Shown: positions 7,645 through 16,823 of the stretch, piece by piece
How positions within the stretch are numbered: the stretch's first letter is position 1
Layout of the letters: every line of letters begins with the position of its first letter
Assembly: GCA_018609195.1 (NCBI GenBank)
Contig: JAHCSE010000007.1
Span: 1 to 42,357, forward strand
Source: Patescibacteria group bacterium
GTDB lineage: Bacteria; Patescibacteriota; Minisyncoccia; Minisyncoccales; RBG-13-36-15
DNA: 42,357 nucleotides
Reading direction: 5' to 3'
Position numbers and translations under genes: made by a program
The notes under the pieces: model-generated
What the model saw: only the letters and a program-made list of their open reading frames with translations
Told to the model about the DNA's origin: nothing
The model's database searches: none

Positions 7645-8235
7645 TTATCTAAAGACAATAAACTTATATCCAAGGAAATTCCAGGTCATCCCAATGAAAG
7701 TTGCAGTGATTGCACCGATGTTTGCCCAAATTTTTTCCGATAAGCCGAATTGGGGACCAATTACGTTAACCACCAGAGAAGCTACTCCAACGTTTATTCC
7801 CAGGCCAATTAAAGCTACGGTGAAAAATTGGACAAATTCTTTGGGGGCTTTGGTAATTTCTCTCTTTTCAAACGTCCAGAATTTGTTCCAAAAATAAGAA
7901 TTTACAACAGCTACTAAGAATGATATTCCCTTAAAAAACGAGAAATTCAAACCGGAAGCTACTCCTGTAATTAAAATTAAAAAATTCAATACTCCCAAAT
8001 CAATCAGAGTGTTCAAAATTCCAACTAAAAGAAATTTAGCTGCCTGGTAAATTATGAAGAGCCGTTTCCCCAAAATTGAAGCAATCCAGAGGCCAATGAG
8101 AGCGAGAATCGGTAATACAATCGGTAATCCCCACCAAAAAGGCAGTTCCAATCGAATATTCTTAAAAATGAGAAGGGTAAGCCAAGCTGAAACCTCTCCA
8201 ATAATTACGGCTGCCAAAATATCAGATTTTTTCAT
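7645..8235 (-). CDS. GtrA-like family membrane protein, paralog 2
   Basis: FLLVGILNTLIDLGVLNFLILITG...NSYFWNKFWTFEK; similar to 6999..7595 along its length. Confidence 0.82.
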   Translation of the reverse strand: MKKSDILAAVIIGEVSAWLTLLIFKNIRLELPFWWGLPIVLPILALIGLWIASILGKRLFIIYQAAKFLLVGILNTLIDLGVLNFLILITGVASGLNFSFFKGISFLVAVVNSYFWNKFWTFEKREITKAPKEFVQFFTVALIGLGINVGVASLVVNVIGPQFGLSEKIWANIGAITATFIGMTWNFLGYKFIVFR

Positions 8236-8302
8236 TGTTTTATTTTAACATGAAACCTAAATTTTTTCAAAGGGTAAAATATGCTAAAGTATATGTATTA
8301 CT

Positions 8303-9712
8303 ATGCTTAAACTCTACAATACCCTATCTCGAAAAAAAGAGAATTTTCGGCCAAGGAAAGGTAAAAAAGTAAATCTTTTTGTTTGTGGAATTACCCCTTA
8401 CGACTTAGCTCATATTGGACATGCAAGAACATATGTTGTATTTGATATGATTGCAAAGTACCTTCGGGAAAAAGATTTTGATGTTTTCTATCTCCAAAAT
8501 ATTACCGACATTGACGACAAGATCATTCAACGAGCCAAAACCAAGAAGATAAAACCTAAAAAGTTAGCCAGCTATTTTGAGAAAAAATATTTGAAGGATA
8601 TGAAGGGTTTAAAGATAGACAGTGTAACAAAGTATGCCCGAGCGACAGACCATATAAAAGAAATAATTAATCAAGTGAAAAAACTTTCGAAAAAGGGTTT
8701 TGCTTATCAAATTAAAGACGGGATTTATTATGATATCAGTAAGTTTAAAGATTATGGGAAATTATCAAGAAGGACAGTTTTGCAAGCAGAAGATGCTGTT
8801 TCCCGAATTGACGAAAGCAAGAAGAAGAAAAACAAAGGAGATTTCTGTTTGTGGAAGTTCTCAAAAAAAGGAGAGCCGAAATGGCCCAGCTCTTTTGGCT
8901 GGGGAAGACCGGGTTGGCATATTGAGGATACGGCTATCACTGAGAAATATTTTGGGCCCAAATATGATATTCACGGCGGAGGGAGAGATTTAATCTTTCC
9001 GCATCACGAAGCAGAAATTGCCCAAATGGAAGCTGTATCTAATAAAAAACCAATGGTAAGATACTGGCTTCATTCCGGTTTCCTTGCTGTAAAAAAACAA
9101 AAAATGGCAAAATCTCTTGGTAATTTTATTACCATAAAAGATTTTTTAAAAAATCATTCTCCCCGAATCCTAAGATTTTTTATCCTCAAAAATCATTATC
9201 GCTCCCCTATTGACTACAGCGAGAAAGTAATTTTACAAACGAAGAGAGAAATTGAAAGAATTGATGGATTTTTAGATAAATTACAGGAAACAGGAAGCAG
9301 GAAACAGGAAATAAATAAAAAGAAGAGGTCAGCTCAAAGCTTAGTTTTGAGAACTCAAAAGGAATTTGAAAAAGCAATGGATAATGATTTTAATACCCCA
9401 GTTGCTTTGGCTGCCCTCTTCCACTTAATTGGTCGAGGAAGTTATCTCCTTGATAAAGATAGATTAACTCCAGCTGATGCCAGAGATATCTTAAGAATCT
9501 TGAGAAAAATAGATAAAGTCTTCAATTTTATCTTTTGGGGGAAGAGAGTAGCTCCGAAAATTCCCGATTTCATCAAAAAAATGGTCAGAGAAAGAGAAGA
9601 TGCTCGAAGAAGAAAAGACTTCAAAAAAGCTGATGAAATGAGAAGGAAAATTAAGCAAAGGGGCTATTGGGTTGAAGATACAAAAGGAGGACCAAAAATT
9701 AAAAAGCTTTAA
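8303..9712 (+). CDS. cysS: Cysteine--tRNA ligase
   Basis: CGITPYDLAHIGHART, GRPGWHIEDTAI, DIHGGGRDLIFPHHEAEIAQ, KMAKS. Confidence 0.95.
   Translation: MLKLYNTLSRKKENFRPRKGKKVNLFVCGITPYDLAHIGHARTYVVFDMIAKYLREKDFDVFYLQNITDIDDKIIQRAKTKKIKPKKLASYFEKKYLKDMKGLKIDSVTKYARATDHIKEIINQVKKLSKKGFAYQIKDGIYYDISKFKDYGKLSRRTVLQAEDAVSRIDESKKKKNKGDFCLWKFSKKGEPKWPSSFGWGRPGWHIEDTAITEKYFGPKYDIHGGGRDLIFPHHEAEIAQMEAVSNKKPMVRYWLHSGFLAVKKQKMAKSLGNFITIKDFLKNHSPRILRFFILKNHYRSPIDYSEKVILQTKREIERIDGFLDKLQETGSRKQEINKKKRSAQSLVLRTQKEFEKAMDNDFNTPVALAALFHLIGRGSYLLDKDRLTPADARDILRILRKIDKVFNFIFWGKRVAPKIPDFIKKMVREREDARRRKDFKKADEMRRKIKQRGYWVEDTKGGPKIKKL
9283..9310 (+). repeat. Heptanucleotide repeat (ACAGGAA)4 inside cysS
   Basis: acaggaa acaggaa gcaggaa acaggaa. 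Confidence 0.9.
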
Positions 9713-9722
9713 ATCATGAATT

Positions 9723-9750
9723 TAAAAAAGGCGCTCTCGAAGCGCCTTTT
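9723..9750. terminator. Bidirectional terminator between convergent cysS and the sigma-region-4 gene
   Basis: aaaaaaggcgctctcgaagcgccttttc. Confidence 0.9.
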
Positions 9751-10535
9751 CATTTGGTTTCCTCCTCTGATATCTCCAGGGTTTTGTGAATCAACCAGAA
9801 AGATTTTTCGCCGATCTGTCTTAGTTCGACAACCCTCCATTCACCTAAATTCATTACTGCCTTCAATTGAGAAAGAGAATTTATTTCACTCCGTACTAAG
9901 GCGTTGTAGGTATTGGTTATAAGGTATGGAGTAATTCCCGGATAACGGGAAGCTGCTTTTTGGAGGGCTTTCCGAAGGTTACTCCTCGTTTGTTCTATTT
10001 TATATCTTGATTCAAATTCTTCTGGCGGAATGCCAAATCTATTTGAGAATCTTTGAAATCTTTCGTTTTCCTCTCTTAGCTTCTTATTTTCTTCTTCCAG
10101 TTGGAGAACTGCTGTTCTTTCTTCTGGAGAAGGAATCAGGAAATTTCTGAGATATCCCGATCGGCTGGGGTGTCGCAACACCCGGAGAATCCTAGCTTCA
10201 ACCTGGCGAACTCTTTCTCGAGTTATTTCAAATTCCTTGCCAACTTTGGCTAATCTCCTTGTTTCTCCATCTTCCAGGCCAAATCTAAGATTTAATAATT
10301 GGATTTGTTTTTCCTTAGTCCACTGGATTTTATACAAACCTGGAAAAATAGGGAGATCAAGCAAGGTTTCTAAAACCCTTTTCACTCCTTCTTCTAAAGA
10401 TACTTCCTCTCCATCTTCAATAATATAAGGATAACAGAGAGGAAGGCGAGGATCTTGCCTTTCACCGAAAATGGCTACCATTAGCCTTTCATAAAGCTGA
10501 TGTTTCTGTTCAGCTGAAAGTTCAGCTTCTCTCAT
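9750..10535 (-). CDS. Transcription regulator with sigma-70 region 4-like HTH, coiled coil and alpha-CTD-like C-terminus
   Basis: [31 protein letters not shown] (region 4); C-terminal [40 protein letters not shown] (alpha-CTD-like). Confidence 0.75.
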   Translation of the reverse strand: MREAELSAEQKHQLYERLMVAIFGERQDPRLPLCYPYIIEDGEEVSLEEGVKRVLETLLDLPIFPGLYKIQWTKEKQIQLLNLRFGLEDGETRRLAKVGKEFEITRERVRQVEARILRVLRHPSRSGYLRNFLIPSPEERTAVLQLEEENKKLREENERFQRFSNRFGIPPEEFESRYKIEQTRSNLRKALQKAASRYPGITPYLITNTYNALVRSEINSLSQLKAVMNLGEWRVVELRQIGEKSFWLIHKTLEISEEETK

Positions 10536-10654
10536 TCCCTTTCTCCTTCCCTTTTGTTAAACAGCTATTTTCTCTTGATATTAAATTTATATCAGCTATT
10601 AAAGAATTTGTCAAAGTTTTGACAGGGTTTTTTCCTTTTGTTATATTAGAATTA

Positions 10655-12025
10655 ATGACGCAGAATTCCTCTGGCAATTTTGAACTACCAGAAAAGCTTC
10701 CTCCTCAAAGTCTTGAGGCAGAAAGATCTCTTTTGGGAGCATTGATGTTAGATAAATCAGCGATTTTAAAAGTGGTTGATTTTTTAACTCCTCAAGATTT
10801 CTATAAAGGAACTCATCAAGATATCTATCAAAGTATGGTTGAACTTTTTGAAAGAAGAGAGCCAATTGATCTTTTGTCTCTTTCTAACCGTCTTAAAGAA
10901 AAGGGACATATTGAAGAAATTGGAGGAAATAGTTATTTAACTGAACTGATTAATTCTGTGCCAACAGCTTCCAATATTTTAAATTATGCAAAAATTGTCC
11001 AGAGAAAGAGGGTCTTAAGAGATTTGATTTCAGCCAGCTACGAGATAGGACTCATGGGCTACAATGAGGATGAAGATATGGAAGTCCTTCTCGATCGGGC
11101 TGAAAATAGAATTTTTAGTATTGCTCAAAAAAGTCTCAGTCAAGATTTTGTACCCGTGAAAGCCACTCTGGAGGAAGCCTTTGAAAGAATTGAAAGACTC
11201 TCTCGCCAAAAAGGTACTCCCCGGGGAGTAGCTACTGGTTTTACCGATTTAGATAATATACTTTCGGGTTTGCAAAAATCTGATTTGATAGTTTTAGCCT
11301 CAAGGCCAACTCTGGGAAAATCATCCATGGCCTTAGATTTTGCGAGATTTGCTGCAATTCATGGGAAGATACCCGTAGGCCTATTCAGTTTGGAAATGTC
11401 CAAAGATCAGGTTGTAGATAGATTAATTTCAGCTCAAGCAGGGGTAGATTTGTGGAGATTGCGAACTGGTCGGCTTTCCAGTGAAGGAGAAGATAATGAT
11501 TTTTCTCGAATTCAGCAGGCTTTGGGAATTTTGTCTGAGATGCCGCTTTATATTGATGATGCTGCTACCTCTAATATTTTACAAATGAGGGCAATGGCAA
11601 GAAGGCTACAAGCTGATAAGGGCCTGGGATTGCTTATTGTTGATTATTTACAACTAATGGAACCGAGAAACCCGGCAGTCACTATGGTTCAACAGATGAC
11701 TGAAATTTCAAGGTCTCTTAAGGCTTTGGCCAGAGAACTAAATGTTCCGGTTTTAGCTTTATCTCAGTTATCAAGAGCGGTAGAACAAAGATCTCCTCAG
11801 ATTCCCAGATTAGCCGATTTAAGAGAAACAGGAGCAATTGAGCAAGATGCAGATGTCGTTCTTTTTATTTATCGGGAAGATAAATATCGATCAGAGACAA
11901 CCAGAAAAAATGTTGCAGATATCATTATAGCTAAACACAGAAATGGCCCCGTGGGCAAAATTGAGCTTTATTTTGATGAGAGAATCGTTTCCTTTAAGAA
12001 TTTAGAAAAAGAGTATCAAGAATGA
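10655..12025 (+). CDS. dnaB: Replicative DNA helicase DnaB
   Basis: PPQSLEAERSLLGALMLD, Walker A SRPTLGKSS, VDYLQLM. Start taken as ATG at 10655. Confidence 0.95.
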   Translation: MTQNSSGNFELPEKLPPQSLEAERSLLGALMLDKSAILKVVDFLTPQDFYKGTHQDIYQSMVELFERREPIDLLSLSNRLKEKGHIEEIGGNSYLTELINSVPTASNILNYAKIVQRKRVLRDLISASYEIGLMGYNEDEDMEVLLDRAENRIFSIAQKSLSQDFVPVKATLEEAFERIERLSRQKGTPRGVATGFTDLDNILSGLQKSDLIVLASRPTLGKSSMALDFARFAAIHGKIPVGLFSLEMSKDQVVDRLISAQAGVDLWRLRTGRLSSEGEDNDFSRIQQALGILSEMPLYIDDAATSNILQMRAMARRLQADKGLGLLIVDYLQLMEPRNPAVTMVQQMTEISRSLKALARELNVPVLALSQLSRAVEQRSPQIPRLADLRETGAIEQDADVVLFIYREDKYRSETTRKNVADIIIAKHRNGPVGKIELYFDERIVSFKNLEKEYQE

Positions 12026-12030
12026 CTTTT

Positions 12031-12066
12031 CACCCCGACCCCCTTCCGATGTGGGTCGGTCATTTT
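12031..12066 (+). terminator. Terminator-like hairpin after dnaB
   Basis: ccgacccccttccgatgtgggtcggtcattttt. Confidence 0.7.
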
Positions 12067-12075
12067 TAAGCATTT

Positions 12076-12702
12076 ATGTATCCTCCTTCTATCCAAAAAC
12101 TCATTGAGCAATTTTCGAAATTTCCTACTATTGGGCCGCGAACTGCGGCGCGCTTTGTTTTTTATTTGATGAAATTACCAAAAGGAGAAATCGAAAAACT
12201 AATAAAGTCCATTTCTGATCTCAGAAATAAAATCCAGCTTTGCCTTTTTTGTTTTAATCCGTTTGAGGTTGGAAATTCCGAACAAAAACTCTGCTCAATT
12301 TGTGCAAATCCTGCCAGAGATAAATCCTTACTTTGTGTCGTTGAAAAAGAAACTGATTTAATTTCCCTGGAGAAAATAAAAAAATATAAGGGCCTCTATT
12401 TTATCTTAGGGGGAACAGTTTCTACTCTGAAAAAAGAAGATATCAAAAAGCTAAGAGCAAAAGAGTTAATAACAAGAATAAAAAACCCTTCAGATTTTAT
12501 AAAGGGAAGTTTCGGTTTCAAAGAGGTAATTCTTGCTGTAAATCCCACTACGGAAGGAGAAGCTACTACGTTATATTTAGAGAGATTATTGAAATCTTTA
12601 AATACAAAAATCACCCGCCTTGGCCGGGGATTGCCGATTGGGGGAGAACTCGAATATACAGATGAGGAAACCTTAGGTTCAGCCCTCGAAGGAAGGAAAT
12701 AA
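12076..12702 (+). CDS. recR: Recombination protein RecR
   Basis: FPTIGPRTAARFVFYL, zinc finger CLFCFNPF...CSICANPARD, TOPRIM NPTTEGEATTLYL. Confidence 0.95.
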   Translation: MYPPSIQKLIEQFSKFPTIGPRTAARFVFYLMKLPKGEIEKLIKSISDLRNKIQLCLFCFNPFEVGNSEQKLCSICANPARDKSLLCVVEKETDLISLEKIKKYKGLYFILGGTVSTLKKEDIKKLRAKELITRIKNPSDFIKGSFGFKEVILAVNPTTEGEATTLYLERLLKSLNTKITRLGRGLPIGGELEYTDEETLGSALEGRK

Positions 12703-12704
12703 TA

Positions 12705-15182
12705 TTAAAGTTTTTTCATCTCCGCTTCAATAATTTTTGTGGCCTCTTCGTAAGAGGTCCATTTTTTGAAATAAAGTGGTTTGCCAATTTTCACCACTAC
12801 TTTTCCTCTTAATTTTCTTAGTACTTTCCATACTTTCCAATGGATAGGTAAGATTTCTCGAGTTCCTGAAATTTTAACTGGAACTATAGGAGCTTGCATT
12901 TCTACTCCTATTACTCCTGCTCCCATCTTAAGCGGTAAAAGATTTCCAGTTTCTGAAATTCCTCCTTCAGGATAAACTAAAATTGACCAATCCTCATCTA
13001 ATAATTCCCCGGTGTAGATTAATCCTGATTTTATTTGACCCATCCTGGGAAGAGGATAGGTGTTAAATAATAAAGTCACGAGAGGTTGTACGTACCAAAG
13101 TTTCTCATATAAAATATCGGTTGCTGCAGCTACCGCGAACTTTTTTCGAATGAAAGGGGGTAAAACTTTAAAAATTACTGGTGTATCTAAATCACTGATG
13201 TGATTTGGCATTACGATAATCGGGGTTTTAACTCCTTTTATATTTTCTAATCCCTGCACTTTGATTTTGGATAGGAGGTTAAGAATTATTGGGAAGAAAA
13301 TAAGATTTTGTAACATCTTTCGAATTCCATTAATAAAAGATAGACGTGGCCACGCTCTGAGTTTATATTTTACTAATTTTTTTGGTTTTTGTTGAATTAA
13401 TCTTTCCAAATCAGCTACCCTCAAATCTGTGGTAATTGTCGCCTCATCAATTTCAATTCCAAATTCCTCTTCAATTCGAGCCACCAACTCAATTCGCATT
13501 AAAGAATCGAGTTTTAAATCTCTGACGATACTACTTTCTTTGGAAATTAAGGAAGGGTTGGTTTCGGTAATTTGAGAGAGAATACTTATTAAGGGAGGAA
13601 TTTTTTTTTTCAGTGCTTTTACTTCTTCTGGTAAAATTCTTTCCGAAAGATATTTCAGAACTTCGGGCCTCTTTGCTTTTCTCGTGATTGTTCTTGGAAA
13701 ATCAGAAAAGGGCCAAACTGACCAACTTTGAATTTGCTGAAAAGAAGCTAGTTTTTTGTTGACCCTATCGATAATCTCTTGAAGTTTTTCCTCTTTCGTA
13801 TCGCTAAGTAAAGCTGCATGAATTAATACCCTTTTATTTTTCTTTAGCCCCACTACGCAGGAATCCTTTATTTCTTCCTCTTTGTTAAGTTCTGCTTCTA
13901 TATCTTCTGGATAGACATTCTGGCCAGCAGCAGTTAAAATCATAAATTTTTTCCTTCCTTTGATATATAAATATCCCTCTTTGTCAAAATAACCTATGTC
14001 TCCGGTTTTTAACCAACCTGCTTCAAGGGTCTCTTTTGTTTTTAAAGGATTTTTCCAATACCCCTGAGTGATACTTGGGGCCTTAACCAATATTTCTCCG
14101 TCTTTCGCAAGTTTTACTTCAACCCCTTTAATTATTTTCCCAGCTGAAGCCAATTTCTTATCCTTTTCAGTGAGCATACTCACTACCGCTGAGGTTTCAG
14201 TGAGCCCATATCCCTGAACAATGTTAACTCCTAATGCTTGCCACTTTTTTCCAATTTCAAAATCAAGTGGAGCTCCTCCTGAAACCAATAAACGCAATTT
14301 TCCTCCAAATTTTTGATGGATGTTTCGAAATAAAATTCGACGAATTGGAATTGGTAAGCTTGGAGCAATTTTCAAAAGAGCGTTAAATATTTTTTCTTTT
14401 CCTGTTCTTTTAGCCTCCTCTCCGATTCTCTGCACCACCAATTTCAGAAATTCAGGAACTACTGCCATTTTCGTGATTTCATTTTCAAAAAGATTTCTCA
14501 TAATAATTACTGAACTCAAAGCAGGTGTATAAATAATTTTAGCTCCCGCAGATAGTGCCCTGAATTCAATCATTTGCTCAAAAATATGGGAGAGGGGCAA
14601 AATAGATAAAACTCGATCATTCTTTTTGACCTCAATAATATTGAAAACAGCTTCGAGATTAGAAACAATGTTTCGGTGAGTTAAAATTACTCCTTTCGGA
14701 TCCCCTGTCGTGCCAGAAGTATAAAGGATTTCAGCAATATCGTTTTCTTTGATTTGGGGTTGTTCAAATTTATATTTTGTCTCAATAAGATTATCTAAAT
14801 AATCGATATCTACATAAGGGCAACTTATTTCTTCAGGTTTTTTGAATGTTGAAAATTTGAATAAAAGTTTAGCTTCGGTTTGGCGCGCTACTTTGGAAAT
14901 AAATTGAGGGGTATTTTGCAAGTGGAGAGGAACAATAATTACTCCCTTTAAAAGGCAACCAAAAAAGGCTCCCAGCCAATAAGGAGAATTAGGAGCCCAA
15001 AGCAATACTCTATCCCCTTTTTTGATCCCTCTTTCCCTCAGTAATTTAGATATCCCGAAAGCGAAATTATAAAGTTCAGAATAATTCCAAACAATACTTC
15101 GATACCTCGGTTTTATTTTTAAGGCAGGAAATTGGGAAAACCGCTTTCTTCCCTCAATTAAAATATCAAGGAGAGTTTTCAT
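12705..15182 (-). CDS. Fusion: AMP-forming acyl-CoA/ACP synthetase - acyl carrier domain - PlsC-type acyltransferase
   Basis: ILYTSGTTGDPKGV, KTGDIGYFDKEGYLYIKGRKK; carrier motif LKLDSLMRIEL; PNHISDLDTPVI...YPEGGISETG. Confidence 0.9.
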   Translation of the reverse strand: MKTLLDILIEGRKRFSQFPALKIKPRYRSIVWNYSELYNFAFGISKLLRERGIKKGDRVLLWAPNSPYWLGAFFGCLLKGVIIVPLHLQNTPQFISKVARQTEAKLLFKFSTFKKPEEISCPYVDIDYLDNLIETKYKFEQPQIKENDIAEILYTSGTTGDPKGVILTHRNIVSNLEAVFNIIEVKKNDRVLSILPLSHIFEQMIEFRALSAGAKIIYTPALSSVIIMRNLFENEITKMAVVPEFLKLVVQRIGEEAKRTGKEKIFNALLKIAPSLPIPIRRILFRNIHQKFGGKLRLLVSGGAPLDFEIGKKWQALGVNIVQGYGLTETSAVVSMLTEKDKKLASAGKIIKGVEVKLAKDGEILVKAPSITQGYWKNPLKTKETLEAGWLKTGDIGYFDKEGYLYIKGRKKFMILTAAGQNVYPEDIEAELNKEEEIKDSCVVGLKKNKRVLIHAALLSDTKEEKLQEIIDRVNKKLASFQQIQSWSVWPFSDFPRTITRKAKRPEVLKYLSERILPEEVKALKKKIPPLISILSQITETNPSLISKESSIVRDLKLDSLMRIELVARIEEEFGIEIDEATITTDLRVADLERLIQQKPKKLVKYKLRAWPRLSFINGIRKMLQNLIFFPIILNLLSKIKVQGLENIKGVKTPIIVMPNHISDLDTPVIFKVLPPFIRKKFAVAAATDILYEKLWYVQPLVTLLFNTYPLPRMGQIKSGLIYTGELLDEDWSILVYPEGGISETGNLLPLKMGAGVIGVEMQAPIVPVKISGTREILPIHWKVWKVLRKLRGKVVVKIGKPLYFKKWTSYEEATKIIEAEMKKL

Positions 15183-15523
15183 TTTAATATAAATACTGCT
15201 ACTGCAACTACATAATCTCCATGATGGCTAATACTCAGATCGCAACTTTCTATCTTTTGTGGATTTAGTTTTGAGTGAAGGTTTATAAATGGTTTACCAG
15301 ATTTCAGATTCCCAATTTCAATTTCTTTCCAACTTCCTGCTTTTAAATCTAAGGCCTTCATCACTGCTTCTTTAGCTGAAAATATTCCTGCCAAATGCGA
15401 AATTTCTGAGTTTCTTAGTTCTGATTCACAAAAAATATCCCTATTAAATTTCTGGGGATATCTTTGAAAGCTGTTTTGGAATTTTTTGAGCTGTAAAATG
15501 TCGCTACCGATTTTCACCTCCAT
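15179..15523 (-). CDS. acpS: Holo-[acyl-carrier-protein] synthase
   Basis: MEVKIGSDILQL, FSAKEAVMKAL, SISHHGDYVVAVAV; overlaps the fusion gene by 4 nt. Confidence 0.9.
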   Translation of the reverse strand: MEVKIGSDILQLKKFQNSFQRYPQKFNRDIFCESELRNSEISHLAGIFSAKEAVMKALDLKAGSWKEIEIGNLKSGKPFINLHSKLNPQKIESCDLSISHHGDYVVAVAVFILK

Positions 15524-15527
15524 AAAC

Positions 15528-15839
15528 TTACCCAGCTATTTTTAAAATTTCAACCTCCGTATAGGGCTGGCGATGGCCCTTTTTTACTTTGTAACGTTTT
15601 TTTGGTTTGTATTTAAAAACAATTATCTTTTTTCCTTTGCCATGAGATAGAACCTTTCCAGTAACTTTTGCCCCCTTAATATGAGGGGTTCCGATTTCCA
15701 GTTTCTTTCCTTTTTGTAAAAGCAAAACAAAATTGAAGACCATTTCTTGTCCTTCTTTCTTTCCAATTTTCTCAATTTTTATTTTTTGCCCAGGTGAAAC
15801 AATATATTGTTTTCCACCTGTTTTAATCACTGCCAGCAT
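15528..15839 (-). CDS. rplU: 50S ribosomal protein L21
   Basis: MLAVIKTGGKQYIVSPGQKIKIEK...FKYKPKKRYKVKKGHRQPYTEVEI. Confidence 0.96.
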   Translation of the reverse strand: MLAVIKTGGKQYIVSPGQKIKIEKIGKKEGQEMVFNFVLLLQKGKKLEIGTPHIKGAKVTGKVLSHGKGKKIIVFKYKPKKRYKVKKGHRQPYTEVEILKIAG

Positions 15840-15865
15840 ATTAACAATTTAACAATGTAACAATT

Positions 15866-16807
15866 CTATTTTTCTGGCTCTTCCAGTTTCTTTTTTTCTT
15901 CTGGTTCCAGCAACCGCAATCCATCGATTCTTCCTACTAATCTTCCGTATCTTGATTGAACTCTATCTGAGGAGCCTTTTGCATGATCAATATGCAAAAC
16001 TAAAGTATTGAGCTCTTCGCCAAATTTCATTGATTCTTGCTGAATTGCCTTTAACCCTTCCAAAATTTTCTTTGAGGCTTCTTCAATCTTTGATCCTTCC
16101 AGTCCAATCATAATTATCCTTAAAAAGTAATAAAAAGAATTTGGAGAAACAAATATAACTTTTTTATTTTGACCGTATTCTAAAATCTCGGGCTGGTTCA
16201 AAGCAATCTCATAATATACAGGTTCTGAGGGAACATACATTAGGGCAAAATCCACCGTTCCTTCCTGAGGCAAAATATATTTTCTGGAAATATCATTAAT
16301 ATACTTTTTTATCTCTCGGATAAATTCTCGCCCAGCTCTCTCTTTTTCTTCTTCTCTTACCTTATTCATTCTTCTGAAAGTTTCCATGGGAAACTTTGAA
16401 TCAATAGGGATCATCCCCTGCTTTGTTTTAACAATAGCATCAACGATTTGCCCTTCCTGAAATTGATATTGCAAAGAAAAATTACTTTTGGGTAATATCT
16501 GATCCAGTAAATCTCTTAAAATTTGTTCCCCAATATTCCCTCTTAATTTGGGAGATTTTAAAAAATCCTGAAAATCTCTCATTGCGTGGCCAATCTCTTT
16601 CACTCTACCTAACTCTTGGGCCATTTGAGAATAACCTGCTTCAAACCTCTTTCTCATCTCGTTAATGTCTTGTTTGATTAAACCCAGAGCCAAATCTTCT
16701 TTTTTTCCCTTCAAATCTCGCATTTCTTTTTTGATAAAAAGAAAAGATAACCAAAAGCCCCCTGCCACAATTAAAAATATTATCAAAATAAAAAGAAAAT
16801 CTGGCAT
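15866..16807 (-). CDS. rmuC: DNA recombination protein RmuC
   Basis: N-terminal TM, KSPKLRGNIGEQILRDLLDQILP, IPIDSKFPMETFRRM, FALMYVPSEPVYYE. Confidence 0.93.
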   Translation of the reverse strand: MPDFLFILIIFLIVAGGFWLSFLFIKKEMRDLKGKKEDLALGLIKQDINEMRKRFEAGYSQMAQELGRVKEIGHAMRDFQDFLKSPKLRGNIGEQILRDLLDQILPKSNFSLQYQFQEGQIVDAIVKTKQGMIPIDSKFPMETFRRMNKVREEEKERAGREFIREIKKYINDISRKYILPQEGTVDFALMYVPSEPVYYEIALNQPEILEYGQNKKVIFVSPNSFYYFLRIIMIGLEGSKIEEASKKILEGLKAIQQESMKFGEELNTLVLHIDHAKGSSDRVQSRYGRLVGRIDGLRLLEPEEKKKLEEPEK

Positions 16808-16823
16808 TAAATTTATATTATCA

